From Actinoplanes oryzae (GTDB lineage Bacteria; Actinomycetota; Actinomycetes; Mycobacteriales; Micromonosporaceae): 64,000 nucleotides of DNA. The first letter of the stretch is position 1. Each line of letters starts with the position of its first letter. This document shows positions 8,229-15,983 of the stretch, one piece after another. The DNA lies in the NCBI RefSeq assembly GCF_030757795.1, contig NZ_JAUQWH010000002.1, positions 1 to 64,000 on the forward strand, given 5' to 3'. The notes under the pieces were generated by a model. It did not search any database. It was not told where the DNA came from and saw only the letters and a program-made list of their open reading frames with translations. The position numbers and the translations under genes were made by a program.

Positions 8229-9059
8229 TCACGTCACCGGCCCGCTGAGAACCAGCAGCACCACGTCGATCAGCGCCACCACGATGACCGCCCGGAACAT
8301 GGCCACCGGGCGCTTGCCCGCCGAGCGGGCGGCGGCGTACCACCCGAGGGGGAGGACCACGACGGCGGCCGCGGCCGCGGACAGGCCGGGCCAGGAAGGC
8401 GGCCCCGGCGGGCCGAGGACCAGCGTGAGGGTTGCGGCCAGCAACAACGCGCCCGCGGCGAGCCGGGAGCCGGTGGCGCCGAGCCGGTGCGGCAGCCCGA
8501 CCACGCCCGTCGCCGCGTCGTCGTCGAGGTCGGGCAGCACGTTGGCGAAGTGGGCGCCCCCGCCGAGCAGCGCGCCCGCCGCGACCAGCCAGGCGGGCGG
8601 CCAGGGGTGGCCGGGCAGGGCGAGCACCACGAAGGCCGGCATCAGCCCGAAGGCCACCAGATAGGGCACCACCGACAGCGGCGTCGACTTCAGCGGCCAG
8701 TCGTAGAGCAGCGCGAAGATCGTGATGAGCGTGACACAGATCGTCGCGGCCGGCCCGAAGGGGAGACCCAGGAGCGGCGCCGCCAGCGAGGCGATCAGTC
8801 CCGCGATGCCCACGGTACGCCGGGAGACCGCGCCCGCCGCGACGGGTTTGTCGGTCCGTCCCGTGACCCGGTCCCGGTCGGCGTCGAGCCAGTCGTTGAC
8901 CCACCCCACGGAGAGTTGCGTGGCGCCGATCGCGGCGGCCACCCCGAGCACCCCCCACTCGCTGTGCCCGGCCCCGACGGCGAGCAGCGCCATGGCGAGG
9001 GTCACGGCGCCGCCGGGCTCGGGGTGCGACGCCTTGAGCAGTGCGAGGGGATCGGGCAT
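8229..9059 (-). CDS. UbiA-family prenyltransferase
   Basis: UbiA enzymes are membrane proteins that transfer a prenyl chain to an aromatic acceptor. The 276-residue protein is strongly hydrophobic with about eight membrane segments and has both Asp-rich motifs: NDWLDADRD (55-63) and DLDDD (177-181). A YDWPLKST segment (119-126) corresponds to the family's loop motif. The ATG at 9059 is 46 nt from the divergent methyltransferase. With the type III PKS downstream of that gene, it likely prenylates a resorcinol or hydroquinone lipid (inference from the agq cluster). CACACT lies 6 nt upstream, a possible leaderless promoter. Confidence 0.88.
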   Translation of the reverse strand: MPDPLALLKASHPEPGGAVTLAMALLAVGAGHSEWGVLGVAAAIGATQLSVGWVNDWLDADRDRVTGRTDKPVAAGAVSRRTVGIAGLIASLAAPLLGLPFGPAATICVTLITIFALLYDWPLKSTPLSVVPYLVAFGLMPAFVVLALPGHPWPPAWLVAAGALLGGGAHFANVLPDLDDDAATGVVGLPHRLGATGSRLAAGALLLAATLTLVLGPPGPPSWPGLSAAAAAVVVLPLGWYAAARSAGKRPVAMFRAVIVVALIDVVLLVLSGPVT

Positions 9060-9105
9060 GCCAGCAGTGTGGCGGGTGGACCGGGTCCATGCCACGCTCG
9101 ATCCC

Positions 9106-9831
9106 ATGCGACCGCTGGAGCGGAACGACCCTCGGCAGTACGACGACCTGGCCGCCGAGTGGTGGCGCCCCGGCGGCGGTTTCGAGCTGCTGCACTGGCT
9201 GGCGGCCGCCCGGGGCGCGCTGGTGCCGCGGGCGTCCCGGCCGGGTGCCGTACTCGTGGATGCGGGCTGTGGCGGCGGCCTGCTGGCGCCGCACGTCGCG
9301 CCGCTCGGATATGTCCACATCGGGGTCGATCTCGGCCGGACCGGGCTGGCGACGGCGGCCGGGCACGGCGTGCGTCCCGTCGCGGGCAGCGTGGCAGCGC
9401 TTCCGCTGGCCGATGCGTCCGCGGATGTGGTCGTGGCCGGGGAGATCCTCGAGCACGTGACCGACCTGCCGGGCACGGTCGCCGAGCTGTGCCGGGTGCT
9501 GCGGCCGGGCGGCCTGTTCGTGCTCGACACCGTCAATGCGACCCGGCTCGGTCGTGTTGTGTCGATCACGCTGGGCGAGAGGTTTGGCGCGGCACCCGTG
9601 GGCATCCATGATCCGGAGTTGTTCGTCGATCCCCGGGACCTCACGACGTTGTGCGCCAAGCATGGCGTACGCCTGGAGGTCCGCGGGATCAGGCCGAGCG
9701 TGACCGGGCTCGTCCGGTGGCTGGTGCTGCCGGGTGCCAAGCGCACGCCGCTGGGCCGGATGGTGCCGACCCGCTCCACGCAGGTGCTCTATCAAGGCAG
9801 AGGGCGCAAGGGAGAGGACGGCACCGGATGA
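9106..9831 (+). CDS. SAM-dependent methyltransferase, UbiG-like
   Basis: The 241-residue protein is a class I methyltransferase with motif I VDAGCGGGLLAP (about 50-61), an acidic VDLGRTGL segment, and the motif AGEILEHV followed by LRPGGLFVLDT. The pattern resembles UbiG-type O-methyltransferases acting on prenylated phenols. It begins the operon with the acyl-CoA dehydrogenase-like and type III PKS genes; its TGA overlaps the next ATG (ATGA at 9828-9831). A likely role is O-methylation of a resorcinol or hydroquinone (inference). CACGCT lies 7 nt before the start. Confidence 0.85.
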   Translation: MRPLERNDPRQYDDLAAEWWRPGGGFELLHWLAAARGALVPRASRPGAVLVDAGCGGGLLAPHVAPLGYVHIGVDLGRTGLATAAGHGVRPVAGSVAALPLADASADVVVAGEILEHVTDLPGTVAELCRVLRPGGLFVLDTVNATRLGRVVSITLGERFGAAPVGIHDPELFVDPRDLTTLCAKHGVRLEVRGIRPSVTGLVRWLVLPGAKRTPLGRMVPTRSTQVLYQGRGRKGEDGTG

Positions 9832-10985
9832 GCGTGGCAGAGGCCCGGCGGCTGGCGCCCCGGTTCGCGGCTCGCGCGGCGGAGTACGACCGCAGCGGCG
9901 CCTTTCCTGTCGACGACTTCGCCGATCTGCGCCGCTCCGGGCTCTTCGGGCTCATGGCACCCGCCCGGCTCGGCGGTGCGGGCGCCGGCTTCGCGGACTA
10001 CGCGGCGGTCGCCTACGAGCTGGCCCGCGGCAACGGCGCCACCGCGCTCGTCTTCAACATGCACGCCTCCGTCACGGGAGCCCTCGCCGGTGTCACGGAC
10101 GAGCTGGGCGACGCCCTCGGACTGCCACCCAGCGCGCTCGAGGCCCGGGACAGGCTGCTGCGCGCCGCGGCCGACGGCAGCTGGTACGCCGTCGCGATGA
10201 GCGAGCGCGGCACCGGCTCCCGACTGTCCAAGATGGCCACCACGTACGAGAAGGTCGACGGCGGCTGGCACATCAAGGGCGCGAAGACGTTCTGCTCGGG
10301 GGCGGGACACGCGGACGCGTACCTCGTGGCGGCGCGCAGCGCGGCGGATCCCTCGCAGGTCTCCCAGTTCGTGGTGCCCGCGGGGGAGGGACTGAGCGTC
10401 GAGCCGACCTGGGACGCGCTGGGCATGCGCGCGACCGGGTCGCACGACCTGCACGTGGACGTGGTGGTGCCGGAGGAGGCGCTGCTCGGCGGCGTCGAGG
10501 GGCTGGCGCTGGTGGTCGCGCAGCTGGCTCCGCACTGGATGGTCGCGAGTTACGCCGCGGTCTACGTGGGCGTCGCCCGGGCCGCCGTGGACGCGGCCGT
10601 CGAGCACGTGCAGGCCCGCGAGCTCGGCCACCTGCCGGCCGTACGCGCCCGGATCGGCCGGGCGGACGCCGCCGTGGCCGCCGCCCACCTGGCCGTCATG
10701 GAGGCCGCGCGCCGCGTCGACCAGGAGCCCGGGGACGCCGAGACCAACCGCTGGGTGTGGCGGGCGAAGCTGCTGGCCGGGACGACCGCCGCCGAGGTCG
10801 CCGCCTCGATGCTGGAGGCCGCAGGCACCAGTGCGATGCGCCGCGGCCACCCCCTCGAACGTCTTTACCGCGACGCCCGCGCCGGCTCGTTGCAGCCGGC
10901 CACCTCCGACGTGTGTGCCGACTGGCTCGGCGTCGAGGCGCTCGGCGGCGACCCGGACAGCGAAGGCGTCGGGCCGAGGTGGTGA
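9828..10985 (+). CDS. Acyl-CoA dehydrogenase-family flavoprotein
   Basis: The 385-residue protein has the three-domain acyl-CoA dehydrogenase fold: an N-terminal helical part (LMAPARLGGAGAGFADYA), a central beta domain (YAVAMSERGTGSRLSKMATTY, then IKGAKTFCSG), and a C-terminal helical domain. Family members in secondary-metabolite clusters often act as FAD/FMN-dependent hydroxylases rather than dehydrogenases. Position between a methyltransferase and a type III PKS suggests oxidation of the aromatic ring to a hydroquinone, as proposed for the agq pathway (inference). Start ATG overlaps the previous stop. Confidence 0.85.
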   Translation: MSVAEARRLAPRFAARAAEYDRSGAFPVDDFADLRRSGLFGLMAPARLGGAGAGFADYAAVAYELARGNGATALVFNMHASVTGALAGVTDELGDALGLPPSALEARDRLLRAAADGSWYAVAMSERGTGSRLSKMATTYEKVDGGWHIKGAKTFCSGAGHADAYLVAARSAADPSQVSQFVVPAGEGLSVEPTWDALGMRATGSHDLHVDVVVPEEALLGGVEGLALVVAQLAPHWMVASYAAVYVGVARAAVDAAVEHVQARELGHLPAVRARIGRADAAVAAAHLAVMEAARRVDQEPGDAETNRWVWRAKLLAGTTAAEVAASMLEAAGTSAMRRGHPLERLYRDARAGSLQPATSDVCADWLGVEALGGDPDSEGVGPRW

Positions 10986-11008
10986 AGGCCGGACAAGAGG
11001 AGGCACGC

Positions 11009-12076
11009 ATGCGGGCAGACGGTCGGGCGGTGATAGCCGGGCTCGGTGTCGCGCTGCCGCCCTCGGCGGTTCAGCAGGAGTTGTGGGACGGCTACTTCGC
11101 CGGGTACTACGCGGCGGGCGGCCGGCGCGGGCTGGCGAAGCGCATCTTCGCGAACTCGGGCGTCACGACCCGCCAGGCGGCGGTCAGCCCGCTGATCGAG
11201 GACATCTCGGACTGGTCGACCGAGCGGCGGATGCGGCGCTACCAGGTCGAGGCCGTGCCGCTCGGCAAGGAGGCGGTCGGCCGCGCGCTCACCGCCGCCG
11301 GGATCGCGGCGGACGAGCTGGGGTTGCTCGCCGTCTGCTCCTGCACCGGGTACGCGACCCCGGGGCTCGACATCACGCTCGCCCGCGACATGGGCATGTC
11401 CCCGAGCGTCCAGCGCCTCTTCATCGGGCACATGGGCTGCTATGCCGCGCTGCCCGGGCTCGGCACGATCTCGGACTTCGCCGTCGCGCGCGGCCGCCCC
11501 GCGCTGCTGCTCTGCGCCGAGCTGACCAGCCTGCACCTCCAGCCCCCGGACGCCCGGGCGGACATCCAGCAGATCGTCTCCCACGCGCTCTTCTCGGACG
11601 CCGCGGCCGCCGTCGTGGTCACGCCGGGCGAGCGGCCGGGGTACGCCGTACGCGACGTCGCCGCCCTCACGGACAGCACCACGGCCGGCCACATGACCTG
11701 GGACGTCACGGACCTCGGCTTCCGCATGGGGCTCTCGCCGCAGGTGCCCGACGTGTTGTCGGTGCACGTCCGCTCCTTCGCCGGAGACCTGCTCGGCCGC
11801 AACGGGCTGACCGTGGGCGACGTGGACGGCTGGGCGGTGCACCCCGGCGGCCCGAAGATCCTCGACGTGGTGCAGGAGCAGCTCGGCCTGACCGACGCCG
11901 ACCTGGCGCCGTCGCGGCACGTGCTGGACGTCTACGGCAACTGCTCGTCGCCGACCGTCCTGCTGGTCCTGGAGGAGCTGCGCCGGCTTCCGGAGCCGCC
12001 GGAGCGGGTGGCGCTGCTGGCCTTCGGCCCCGGCCTCACGCTCTACGGCGTCCTGCTGGAAAGGGTCCTACCCTAG
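11009..12076 (+). CDS. Type III polyketide synthase
   Basis: The 355-residue protein has the Cys-His-Asn triad of chalcone/stilbene synthase-like enzymes: Cys 144 in GHMGCYAALPG, His 278 in WAVHPGGPKILD and Asn 311 in YGNCSSPTVL. Such bacterial enzymes extend acyl-CoA with malonyl-CoA to pyrones or alkylresorcinols. A ribosome site AAGAGGAGG (10995-11003) precedes ATG 11009. It ends the methyltransferase/flavoprotein operon and faces the UbiA gene across the shared promoter, so the product is probably a prenylated, methylated alkyl-phenol (inference). Confidence 0.93.
   Translation: MRADGRAVIAGLGVALPPSAVQQELWDGYFAGYYAAGGRRGLAKRIFANSGVTTRQAAVSPLIEDISDWSTERRMRRYQVEAVPLGKEAVGRALTAAGIAADELGLLAVCSCTGYATPGLDITLARDMGMSPSVQRLFIGHMGCYAALPGLGTISDFAVARGRPALLLCAELTSLHLQPPDARADIQQIVSHALFSDAAAAVVVTPGERPGYAVRDVAALTDSTTAGHMTWDVTDLGFRMGLSPQVPDVLSVHVRSFAGDLLGRNGLTVGDVDGWAVHPGGPKILDVVQEQLGLTDADLAPSRHVLDVYGNCSSPTVLLVLEELRRLPEPPERVALLAFGPGLTLYGVLLERVLP
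12069..12074 (+). promoter_or_regulatory. -10 element of leaderless gene 12082
   Basis: TACCCT overlaps the last codons of the PKS gene and ends 7 nt before ATG 12082. It suggests separate, leaderless transcription of the next gene. Confidence 0.6.
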
Positions 12077-12081
12077 GGCCC

Positions 12082-12576
12082 ATGCCGAACTGGGGGCCGG
12101 TGACGCCCCGCACGCGCGATCCGGAGCAGGTGCGCGGAATCACGCTCTACGCCCTGACGGCCGTCCTGGCGGTCGCCGGCGCGGCGTGGTTCCTCGCGTC
12201 CGCGCCGCGCACGGGCGAGGACCCGCGAACCGTGGCGGGGCGCCAGGCCCTGGCCCGGCTCGTGCCCGACGTGCCGGGGCAGATCCAGGCCGAGACCGTC
12301 GTCGTGGCCACCGGCAGCACGGTCGAGCGCAATGTCCCGGCGCCCGGCGGCTCGTACGTGCTCGTGGTCGCCTGCGCCGGCGCCGGCGAGGACCGGGTGC
12401 GCGTCCGGCTCAGCTCGACGACCGTGGACTCGGGCCGGGTCGTGCCGTGCGTCGAGGACCCGCCGCTGGTGGAGCTGAACACGGCGCTGGGCAGCATGTT
12501 CTTCATGTCGGTGACGTCCGAGGCCGCCGGGGAGACGGTCTTCCGGTGGCGCCTGGTCCGCGCCGGCACCCTCTGA
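12082..12576 (+). CDS. Single-pass membrane protein of unknown function
   Basis: The 164-residue product has a short cytoplasmic N terminus, one transmembrane segment (GITLYALTAVLAVAGAAWFL, about residues 19-38) and a predicted extracellular beta-rich domain with two Cys (in VVACAGAGEDR and VVPCVEDP). I do not recognise the family with confidence; it looks like a Micromonosporaceae-restricted anchored protein. It starts 5 nt after the PKS stop, but its own -10 hexamer argues against a role in the PKS cluster. The start is supported by that hexamer. Confidence 0.65.
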   Translation: MPNWGPVTPRTRDPEQVRGITLYALTAVLAVAGAAWFLASAPRTGEDPRTVAGRQALARLVPDVPGQIQAETVVVATGSTVERNVPAPGGSYVLVVACAGAGEDRVRVRLSSTTVDSGRVVPCVEDPPLVELNTALGSMFFMSVTSEAAGETVFRWRLVRAGTL

Positions 12577-12662
12577 CCGCCGCGGCTCTCCCGGCCATCG
12601 CTCGAGTGCCGGGCGTCCGCCGGCCCTTCCTGCGACGCCGTCACCGCGGTGGCCGGTCCCGG

Positions 12663-12724
12663 GCGGCGTGCCGGCCCCGCGCGACCGGGCCGCGCGGCGT
12701 GCCGGCCCCGCGCGGCCGGGCCGT
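12663..12724. repeat. Two tandem 31-bp GC-rich units
   Basis: Units at 12663-12693 and 12694-12724 of the form GCGGCGTGCCGGCCCCGCGC plus an 11-bp tail differ at one or two bases. They lie in the gap between convergent genes, ending 10 bases from the stop at 12734. Confidence 0.8.
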
Positions 12725-12733
12725 CGTGGCGGG

Positions 12734-13495
12734 TCAGAGGCGGGCGAGGTCGGGCTGGTAGTCCTCGACCGAGGCGGTGCGGGGGATGCGGCGGACCACG
12801 GCGCCGTCGCGGTTGACGAGGAGGACGGCGGCCGTGCCGTCGGGGGCGCCCAGCTCGAGGCTGGAGCGCAGCTCGCCCGTCGGGTCGCGCAGGGCGCGGA
12901 CCGTCTTGCCCTGGGCCTGCGGCGTGTTGCTGGTGGGCGGGGTCTGGGCGGTCGGCGACGGCAGCTCGGTGGTGACCGTGATGACGGCGATCTCGGGGCG
13001 GACGGCGGCGACGGTGTCGGCGACCAGCGTCTCGCAGTCGCAGCGGTCCGTGAGGAGGACCACAGCCGGCAGCTGCCCGCGGAGGGCGGTCGTTCCCCCG
13101 TCCGGGGAGATCAGCTCCAGGGCGGGGAGCGTGCCCTGCCCCTCGTCGCTGACGTTGGCGGTGCGCTCGGTGGCCGGATTGCGAGCCGGGCCGGGCCAGG
13201 CGGAGGCGAAGAGGCTGGCCACCGTGACGAGCACGGCCATCGAGATGATGAGCATGGGGGCGCGCACGCCCGCGGCGCTCAGCCGGCGCAGGAGGCGCAG
13301 CCCGGGGCGGCGCTCCCAGCGGGTGCGCTGGGCCTCCCGGCGCAGCTCGGCGCGGACCTCGTCGACCTCGTCGCCGAGCTCGGACAGGTCGTCGGGGACG
13401 ACGATGACGCCCCACTCCGCGGGAAGGTCGGGCAGGCCCTCCGGGGAACCGCTGTCACCCGGCAGGCCGTTGCCGTTGTCGCTCCGGTTGCCCAT
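12734..13495 (-). CDS. Membrane-anchored protein, possible thioredoxin-like fold
   Basis: The 253-residue protein has an acidic cytoplasmic N terminus of about 75 residues, one membrane segment (APMLIISMAVLVTVASLFASA, about 79-99) and an external domain. That domain contains LPAVVLLTDRCDCETL followed by IAVITVTTELP and a terminal strand GTAAVLLVNRDGAVVRRI, the order expected for a thioredoxin/AhpC-like fold with a CDC pair instead of CxxC. The redox role is inference; no partner gene is near. The start ATG has a strong purine-rich ribosome site (AGGGGAGGG and GGAG). Confidence 0.65.
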   Translation of the reverse strand: MGNRSDNGNGLPGDSGSPEGLPDLPAEWGVIVVPDDLSELGDEVDEVRAELRREAQRTRWERRPGLRLLRRLSAAGVRAPMLIISMAVLVTVASLFASAWPGPARNPATERTANVSDEGQGTLPALELISPDGGTTALRGQLPAVVLLTDRCDCETLVADTVAAVRPEIAVITVTTELPSPTAQTPPTSNTPQAQGKTVRALRDPTGELRSSLELGAPDGTAAVLLVNRDGAVVRRIPRTASVEDYQPDLARL

Positions 13496-13830
13496 GCTCC
13501 ACCCTCCCCTCTGCCGCAGAGTCTCACGTGCTGCGGGGACCTTGGTTCACAGCCTCCCTCAAGCAGGCCACCGGCCGCCAGTGGTGGGCCGTTCCGGTCA
13601 CTAGCGATAAGCTTGACCTCACAAAGCCACCGCGTCCGGAATTTCCGACTCGCTGGGTCGAGTGGTCACGGCCTCATCACTCTCAGTTACTGAGGCAGTT
13701 TCCGGCCCGCATGTCAAGCGGTAGAAAGACGCCTCACATGGCCCCTGAGCTGCACTAACAGTCACGGGCAGGGTGGGACATCGCTGCCTGAGCGTGTTAC
13801 CCTAGACACAGCGAAAGGGGTTTCGAACCT
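13496..13830. other. Long carD upstream region
   Basis: These 335 bases are visibly less GC-rich than their surroundings. They hold a perfect 13-bp palindrome CTCAGTTACTGAG (13682-13694), a GGTCA-N13-TGACC inverted repeat (13596-13618) and a probable promoter just before carD. A 76-codon frame at 13528-13758 has no ribosome site or recognisable product and is not called. Confidence 0.55.
13775..13803 (+). promoter_or_regulatory. Probable carD promoter
   Basis: GGGACA (13775-13780) and TACCCT (13798-13803) are spaced 17 nt. A start near 13810 would give a short leader containing the ribosome site GAAAGGGG (13813-13820) before ATG 13831. Confidence 0.45.
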
Positions 13831-14316
13831 ATGGTTTTCAGTGTCGGCGAGACCGTTGTTTACCCCCACCACGGGGCCGCACTCATCGAGGCAATCGAGA
13901 CTAGAACTATCAAGGGCGTGGAGAAGCAGTACCTCGTCCTTCGGGTCGCCCAGGGCGACCTGACGGTCCGCGTGCCCGCTGAGAACGCCGAGATCGTCGG
14001 CGTGCGCGAGGTGGTCGGCGAGGAAGGCCTGGGCAAGGTCTTCGACGTCCTCCGCGCTCCGCACACCGAGGAGCCGACCAACTGGTCGCGGCGTTACAAG
14101 GCCAATCTCGAGAAGCTCGCCTCCGGCAACCCGCTCAAGGTCGCCGAGGTCGTTCGTGACCTGTGGCGTCGCGAGCGCGAGCGTGGTCTCTCGGCCGGGG
14201 AGAAGCGCATGCTCGCCAAGGCCCGTGACATCCTCGTCGGCGAGGTGGCCCTCGCCGAGAAGAGCACCAAGGACGAGGCCGAGGTTCTCCTCGACAAGGT
14301 GCTCACCGAGGCCTGA
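13831..14316 (+). CDS. carD: CarD-family transcription regulator
   Basis: CarD binds the RNA polymerase beta subunit and stabilises the open complex at rRNA and many other promoters. The 161-residue protein has the N-terminal RNA-polymerase-interacting Tudor-like domain ([18 protein letters not shown] to about residue 60) and the C-terminal helical DNA-binding domain with the conserved [13 protein letters not shown] segment (Trp 86 or so). Full family length. The start has a good ribosome site (AAAGGGG, 10 nt upstream). It precedes ispD and ispF, the order found across actinobacteria. Confidence 0.97.
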   Translation: MVFSVGETVVYPHHGAALIEAIETRTIKGVEKQYLVLRVAQGDLTVRVPAENAEIVGVREVVGEEGLGKVFDVLRAPHTEEPTNWSRRYKANLEKLASGNPLKVAEVVRDLWRRERERGLSAGEKRMLAKARDILVGEVALAEKSTKDEAEVLLDKVLTEA

Positions 14317-14407
14317 CGTTCCCACCACCTCTCAGCACCGATGAGAATCGTTCACGACAGCGACGATCGACTGCCTCACCCGCGCGGCGCGCGTTGCGAG
14401 GCCGGTC

Positions 14408-15157
14408 GTGAATGACCCTCATCACCTGGTCGAGGACCGCGACGTGACCGCGCAGCTTCATGCTCGCGGTGACGTCGCGGTCCTTGTTCCGGCCGCCGGC
14501 TCCGGGGTCCGCCTCGGCCCGGGCGTGCCCAAGGCCCTGCGCCTCCTCGCCGGCGAGCCCCTGCTGGTCCACGCGGTCCGCCGCGTCGCCGCCGCCCCCT
14601 CGGTCCGCCTCATCGTGGTGGCCGCGCCGGCCGCCGAGGTGACGGCCGTTCGCGAGCTGCTCGCCCCCGTCGCCCCGGTGATCGTGGTCCCCGGCGGCGC
14701 CGAGCGGCAGGACTCCGTCGCCGCCGCCCTCGCCGCCGTCCCGGACGACGTCGACATCGTGCTGGTCCACGACGCCGCCCGCGCGCTGACCCCGCCCGGC
14801 CTGGTCGAGTCCGTCGCCGCCGCGGTGCGCTCGGGCCACCCCGCCGTCATCCCCGCCCAGCCCGTGGTCGACACGATCAAGGAAGTCGGCACGCAGGAGC
14901 GGGTCCTCGGCACGGTCGACCGCTCGGTGCTCCGCAGCGTGCAGACCCCCCAGGGCTTCCGCCGCGACGTGCTGGCCGCCGTCCACGAGGCGGCGTCGGC
15001 CGCGCACACCGACGACGCCGGCATGGTGGAGAAGGCGGGACTGCCGGTCGTCTGCATCCCGGGCTCCGACCTCGCCCTGAAGATCACCCGTCCCCTGGAC
15101 CTGGTGCTCGCCGAGGCGCTGCTCGCCCACGCCGACCCGCAGCCACCGGCCCGCTGA
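14408..15157 (+). CDS. ispD: 2-C-methyl-D-erythritol 4-phosphate cytidylyltransferase IspD
   Basis: IspD makes CDP-methylerythritol from MEP and CTP in the non-mevalonate isoprenoid pathway. The 249-residue protein has the CTP-binding PAAGSGVRLGPGVPKA segment (28-43), GGAERQDSV and VHDAARALTPP motifs, and the TPQGFRRD loop near the C terminus. It carries about 20 extra residues before the conserved core; the GTG at 14408 is used, but a start nearer the core (several GTG codons around 14468-14490) cannot be excluded. It lies 91 nt after carD and 149 nt before ispF. Confidence 0.95.
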   Translation: MNDPHHLVEDRDVTAQLHARGDVAVLVPAAGSGVRLGPGVPKALRLLAGEPLLVHAVRRVAAAPSVRLIVVAAPAAEVTAVRELLAPVAPVIVVPGGAERQDSVAAALAAVPDDVDIVLVHDAARALTPPGLVESVAAAVRSGHPAVIPAQPVVDTIKEVGTQERVLGTVDRSVLRSVQTPQGFRRDVLAAVHEAASAAHTDDAGMVEKAGLPVVCIPGSDLALKITRPLDLVLAEALLAHADPQPPAR

Positions 15158-15294
15158 GCCGGCAGGCCCGGGCCGTGCCCGAGCCGGGCCGTGCCCGGGC
15201 CCGCGCGGTGGCGTGACGCCGTCCGAGATCAAGTCGCGTTTCCCGAGGTGGTGGCCCACCAGCCGGGCGGAGCGCGCGCGGATCATGGGCACGC

Positions 15295-15300
15295 TAGCCT
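15295..15300 (+). promoter_or_regulatory. -10 element of leaderless ispF
   Basis: TAGCCT ends 6 nt before the GTG start of ispF, with no ribosome site between; ispF can therefore be transcribed apart from ispD. Confidence 0.6.
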
Positions 15301-15306
15301 GGCGCC

Positions 15307-15777
15307 GTGGAGCAGCGGATCGGGATCGGTACTGATGTGCACGCCTTCGACCCCGAGCGGGTGTGCTGGGTCGCGGGGCTGATGTGGCCGGGCGAGGCGG
15401 GGCTGGCCGGGCACTCCGACGCCGACGTGGCCGCGCACGCCGCCTGCGACGCCCTCTTCAGCGCCGCCGGGCTCGGGGACCTGGGCAGCAATTTCGGCAC
15501 CGCCGAGCCCGAGTGGTCCGGGGCGGCCGGCGTGGCGCTGCTGGCCGAGACCGTGCGGCGGGTGCGGGCGGACGGCTGGGCCGTCGGCAATGTCGCCATC
15601 CAGGTCATCGGCAACCGGCCCAAGATCGGCAAGCGGCGGGACGAGGCGCAGCGGGTGCTCTCCGAGGCGGTGGGCGCGCCCGTCACGGTGTCCGGGACGA
15701 CCACGGACGGGCTGGGGCTGACCGGGCGGGGGGAAGGTCTCGCCGCCATCGCGACGGCCTTGATCACCCGGTCGTGA
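15307..15777 (+). CDS. ispF: 2-C-methyl-D-erythritol 2,4-cyclodiphosphate synthase IspF
   Basis: IspF closes the cyclic diphosphate in the MEP isoprenoid pathway. The 156-residue protein has the metal ligands in GTDVHAF (Asp-x-His) and [11 protein letters not shown], the LGDLGSNFG loop, and the C-terminal [13 protein letters not shown] substrate motif. The GDLGSNFG loop is a variant of the usual GDIGxxFP. The GTG start is supported by the -10 hexamer. In Streptomyces and mycobacteria cysS follows directly; here a TPR gene does, and cysS is 31.6 kb away. Confidence 0.95.
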   Translation: MEQRIGIGTDVHAFDPERVCWVAGLMWPGEAGLAGHSDADVAAHAACDALFSAAGLGDLGSNFGTAEPEWSGAAGVALLAETVRRVRADGWAVGNVAIQVIGNRPKIGKRRDEAQRVLSEAVGAPVTVSGTTTDGLGLTGRGEGLAAIATALITRS

Positions 15778-15971
15778 AGCGGACATAAGGGCCGTGATCC
15801 ACGGTTGGTGACGGCGGCCCCGATCACTGCGCGTGCAGGACAGGGGCGTCCGAAGAGGCGACATCCGGGCAACGTGGCGTTTCGGGTCAGTCGCCCATAG
15901 TGGTGCTTCGGGCTTCAACTCGGGCGTGACCCGCTGTGCCCGCCGGTGGGGTGGAAGTGGCTCCCAGCGCC

Positions 15972-15977
15972 TACTCT
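15972..15977 (+). promoter_or_regulatory. -10 element of leaderless TPR gene
   Basis: TACTCT ends 6 nt before GTG 15984, fixing this start over the upstream in-frame ATG at 15936. Confidence 0.6.
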
Positions 15978-15983
15978 CGATGG

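Noticed and set aside
8722..9105. N-terminal extension of the methyltransferase
   Set aside because: The in-frame extension runs antisense to the UbiA gene; ATG 9106 gives the normal family length.
13528..13758. A 76-residue plus-strand gene
   Set aside because: No ribosome site, no recognisable domain, and it lies in the carD upstream region; composition does not look coding.
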